Source of the DNA: Blattamonas nauphoetae
Lineage: Eukaryota; Preaxostyla; Oxymonadida
Length of the DNA stretch: 21,001 nucleotides
Direction: 5' to 3'
Assembly (NCBI GenBank): GCA_033064195.1
Contig: JARBJD010000714.1
Coordinates: 1 to 21,001, forward strand
The notes below the pieces were generated by a model that worked only from the letters and a program-made list of their open reading frames with translations, searched no databases and had not been told where the DNA came from. Position numbers and translations under genes: made by a program. Of this stretch, positions 18,411 through 21,001 are shown in pieces. Within the stretch, counting starts at the first letter, position 1; the number at the start of each line of letters is the position of its first letter.

Positions 18411-18488
18411 AGACCGACCCTTACTTCGGACCACTTCTCATTATCAGAGGGACCGAGGTTTGAACAGCACCTACTGGAAGGGCGGTGC
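18411..18488 (-). repeat. DIRS-like element 2: terminal repeat at the right edge
   Basis: Inverted partner of the left-edge repeat; its outer 53 bp (18436-18488) are duplicated inverted in the ICR without a mismatch. It is followed at once by ATT of a minisatellite unit. Confidence 0.85.
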
Positions 18489-18720
18489 ATTGCAGGCTCG
18501 CTTGGATGAGCATTGCAGGCTCGCTTGGAGGAGCATTGCAGGCTCGCTTGGAGGAGCATTGCAGGCTCGCTTGGAGGAGCATTGCATGCTCGCTTGGAGG
18601 AGCATTGCAGGCTCGCTTGGAGGAGCATTGCAGGCTCGCTTGGAGGAGCATTGCAGGCTCGCTTGGATGAGCATTGCAGGCTCGCTTGGAGGAGCACTGC
18701 AGGCTCGCTTGGAGGAGCAG
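18489..18720 (+). repeat. 23-bp minisatellite, right block (about 10 units)
   Basis: Continues the left block exactly in register: the first three bases are unit positions 21-23, completing the unit cut at 14041. Ten copies follow, eight with G and two with T at position 16, plus single variants GCATG and GCACT. Left and right blocks together are 896 bp, about 39 units. The last unit ends in CAG in place of CAT at 18718-18720 and passes into beta-helix coding sequence. Confidence 0.95.
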
Positions 18721-20430
18721 CGCTGATGCTGAACTGCCCAGCGTCTCTGCTGGCGAGGGAGTGCTTCTTCAGCACTGCCAATCCACCGTCGCCGGCGACG
18801 ACGGGAGCGGTGAGTGTTTGGGGACGAGAACGGCAGGGCAGTCTTTCCGACTCGAGCGGTCCTCTTTCTCGGAATGCCACACAACGCAGCCTCTCACAGT
18901 GTCGCTGGCTGTGTCCATGTTACGAACATTCTGTCAGTCTCGATGGATGATTGCTTCTTTGCGCGGTCGACTGCATCGAACGACGGAGCGCTCACTCTCT
19001 CCGGAGGCACACACAGCGTCCTCTTCAACTGCGCCTTCGTCCTCTGCTCTGCCACGAACTTTGGAGGAGCTGCGGTGATTCGCGAGACAGCAACAGTCGC
19101 CTTCTCGTTTGTGCAGTTTCGACGATGTTCGTCGACAAACCACCCAAACGAGAGTGACGTGTTCTTCTCAATCTGACCCGCTCGCAGTTCCCGACCGACA
19201 ATTTCACGCACTGTGACACCACATCGGCTCAGCCCAACGTGTTCTTCCACAATGGGTCCAAATCTGACAGCGGTCTCGTCCCACTCGTCACATCACCTCC
19301 AACACCGACCATCTCCGACATCGACATCCAGTTCGACGAGGAGCGAATGCTTGCCACTGTGAGTGTGGCAGCATCTGGAGAGATTGGAGGGACGATGGGG
19401 ATTCTGCTGGATGGACTGGTTGTGCCTCGGCTCGTCCACGTCACGTTTGGATCCGAAACAGAGCTGAGCCGATCAGGGTCTGCGGTTGTCTCGTCTGGTC
19501 CGCTTGGAGTTCTCCCGAAAGCCAACTACACAGCCACCAACCAGTCCTTCGCAGCAGTCTTTCTGGCTCCCAGAATCATCGATTGTGTGTGCTCGCTGAA
19601 GGACGCCAACACAAGTGTGATTGTTGTCAGCAGATGGGAGTTGGAGGAAGGCAACTATGTGATGGAGTTCACAGATGGGCAGGATGGAGCCGAGAAAGAG
19701 ATCTCATTGACTTGGGTGAACACGTGGACGTTGGAAGGAACAGCACTGCTGTATCCATCGGAAGCAGAAGGAAGGTTGGATTGGGAGACAGAGTTCGAAG
19801 TGAGGTGTGTTGTGAGAAGGACGCCGAGCGAGGACACGAACATTGAACTCTCTCGAACACTCCAGTTCACCACGCCGAAAGAGCCGATCCGGATTGAAGG
19901 AGCAGACTGCTCGCTGGATGGAGAGAAGGAGAAAGGCGGGAGTTGTGGAGTTTTGGGGAGAGTGTCTGTCGAATGGGGATGAATACACTCTGAAAGTGAA
20001 GAGAGAGGTGGAGGGAGTGGTGTCAGGAGAAGTGATCGAACTGAATGGGACGCTCTCTTCGGAAAGTGAATCTGGATCGTTCTTGCACACTGAGGAGATC
20101 TTTGGAACATCATCTCCTCATGTTTCGTTTGGGGAGACGTATTTGGTGGTTGGGATTGTTGTGGGAGGAGTGGATGGAGTGGTGAACGGTGACATTCGCT
20201 TCTCTGTTCCTGCTGAGCCGAGTCGGTTGACGAAAATCACAGCGAGTGCATTCGTCGACAATGATAAGACTCAAATTGAGCTGTCCTTTGATGTCCATGC
20301 TCTGAAAGCGAACACAGTTTGCTTGTTCGAAAACAGGGATCCTGCATTCACAGTTGACAATCACGATGTGAATGAAGAATTTGAGATTGTGAGGCTTCTG
20401 TCTTCGGCAGAGATGAGATTCGACAGAAGA
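18721..20430 (+). pseudogene. Beta-helix surface-protein gene, downstream part with C-terminal beta-sandwich modules
   Basis: Coding resumes after the minisatellite with 'SVSAGEGVLLQHCQSTVAGD' and 'LERSSFSECHTTQ'. A second frame carries 'GCVHVTNILSVSMDDCFFAR', 'NDGALTLSGGTHSVLFNCAF', 'SATNFGGAAVIRETATVAFS': clear beta-helix rungs of the 'GGA-x-x-x' type. A third frame reads 'QFPTDNFTHCDTTSAQPNVF' and then non-helix C-terminal modules with 'PTISDIDIQFDEERMLATVS', 'FAAVFLAPRIIDCVCSLKDA' and 'EFEVRCVVRRTPS'. A fourth frame continues with 'EYTLKVKREVEG', 'VSFGETYLVVGIVVGG' and 'PSRLTKITASAFVDNDKTQI'. The 'P-T-R-I/L-x-x-I' starts repeat about every 100-110 residues. Frameshifts lie near 18880, 19172, 19965 and 20415. 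The protein would be secreted or at the cell surface; its role is unknown. Confidence 0.7.
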
Positions 20431-21001
20431 AGAAATAGATGCGAACGAGGGAGAAGGTCAAACTCATTCTCCCAAACTCCATCACACACCAACAGTCAAA
20501 TCCTGCCACTTCACAACTTATCACGAGACGACATCATAACACTTCCGCGCTCTCAATCACACACTTCATTTCATTCGCCACACACACTTCACAGGTTTCA
20601 AGATGGAGTCACGTCTTGCCATCTCTCTCCTTCTTCCGTTCCCTCATCCGATGCTGGCTGGTCGTCACTCTTCAGTCTTCCATGTCGATGTTTCGATTGA
20701 TCGCTGACGAAAGAACACCTCTTCTCAGAAAGGGAAGACTTTTGTGTTTTGATTGGAGTGAGGTTTTGTCTGTCTTCTCACCTTCGATTTCGCTGTATTC
20801 TTCTTTTGAACGTCAAATTCTCGGCAGTTATATAGTCACCCAACAATCCGGGAGTAAATAACTATGCGGGAGTTTTTATGTGTCTCAAAGTTGGGAGTAA
20901 CCTTGGATTTTTAATTTTTCGACAATTTTTCACTAGAAATAACATATTTATGAATAAATGAAGTGTCCTAGGTGGTTCAGAACAAATAGTTTTGATTACC
21001 C
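20431..21001 (+). other. Decayed 3' region after the beta-helix gene
   Basis: A frame beginning near 20439 ('EKVKLILPNSITHQQSNP') could be a further shifted continuation of the beta-helix protein's C-terminal modules, since 'KVKLILPN' is in the family style. After about 20600 nothing is readable. The last 150 bp are AT-rich with no gene, RNA or repeat that I can support. Confidence 0.35.

Larger units (their letters stand above)
14042..18488 (-). mobile_element. DIRS-like retroelement 2, heavily decayed, reverse orientation (about 4.4 kb)
   Basis: A second fossil of the DIRS order, of a different subfamily from the first. It has inverted terminal repeats (14042-14100 and 18411-18488) and an ICR at 14359-14434 carrying the complements of both tips. 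The ICR and the recombinase-like remains lie at the left and the Gag-like remains at the right, so it runs on the minus strand. The body is broken in many places (well over ten), and no domain is intact. There is no target duplication. The shared core is the dinucleotide GC (14040-14041 and 18487-18488). Joining the two flanks restores an exact 23-bp minisatellite unit. The ends are still nearly identical although the body is decayed. Confidence 0.75.

Noticed and set aside
18404-18884. Minus- and plus-strand frames over the right minisatellite block
   Set aside because: Same cause as the left block; they join retroelement end, repeat and host DNA in one frame by accident.
20603-20700. Possible small secreted protein beginning 'MESRLAISLLLPFPHPML'
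   Set aside because: Hydrophobic start but the frame closes quickly and has no downstream coding signal; more likely part of the decayed tail of the beta-helix gene.
1-21001. tRNA, rRNA or other structured RNA genes
   Set aside because: I looked for cloverleaf-like B-box sequences and conserved rRNA blocks and saw none that I could support by eye.

Overview
The window looks like a gene-family-rich, transposon-invaded stretch of a flagellate protist genome. I think it is most likely an oxymonad close to Blattamonas nauphoetae. That attribution is recall of family style, not a search. It rests on helical-repeat (ARM-like) proteins with 'DGSCSGF', 'LLTSSN' and 'DCSPFLNW' signatures, and on large surface proteins with right-handed beta-helix repeats followed by C-terminal beta-sandwich modules. 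Stops appear standard and the recognisable genes show no introns. Most host genes here are broken.

Layout. 51-182: a fold-back palindrome. 355-2694 (+): an ARM-like host gene cut in two by a 1.3-kb Tc1/mariner-type element (802-2107) with a TA target duplication. Removing the element and one TA restores one reading frame. About 2800-5153 (-): a decayed gene for a secreted Kelch-repeat (beta-propeller) protein. 5272-6327 (-): an apparently intact ARM-like gene of 351 codons. 6625-7118 (-): the broken C-terminal part of a third family member. 7149-7226: a small degenerate tandem repeat. 7553-8126 (-): a fragment of a HYDIN-like (ASH/MSP-domain) flagellar protein.

8127-12956 (+): a nearly complete DIRS-like tyrosine-recombinase retroelement with a Gag-like frame, RT-RNase H and recombinase. 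It has inverted terminal repeats and an internal complementary region (ICR) that carries the complement of both outer ends.

12957-20430 (+): a beta-helix surface-protein gene. It carries an in-line 23-bp minisatellite of about 39 units (13378-14041 plus 18489-18720). That array is itself split by a second, much more decayed DIRS-like element in the opposite orientation (14042-18488). Joining the flanks of the second element rebuilds an exact minisatellite unit, so the insertion can be placed to about the base. 20431-21001 is a decayed tail with no assignable gene.

Reading as a whole: three families of host paralogues (ARM-like, beta-helix, Kelch/ASH) are being eroded. At least two genes were interrupted cleanly enough that the pre-insertion site can be read. 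The two DIRS-like elements come from different subfamilies and inserted without target duplication, as expected for circular DNA integrated by a tyrosine recombinase.
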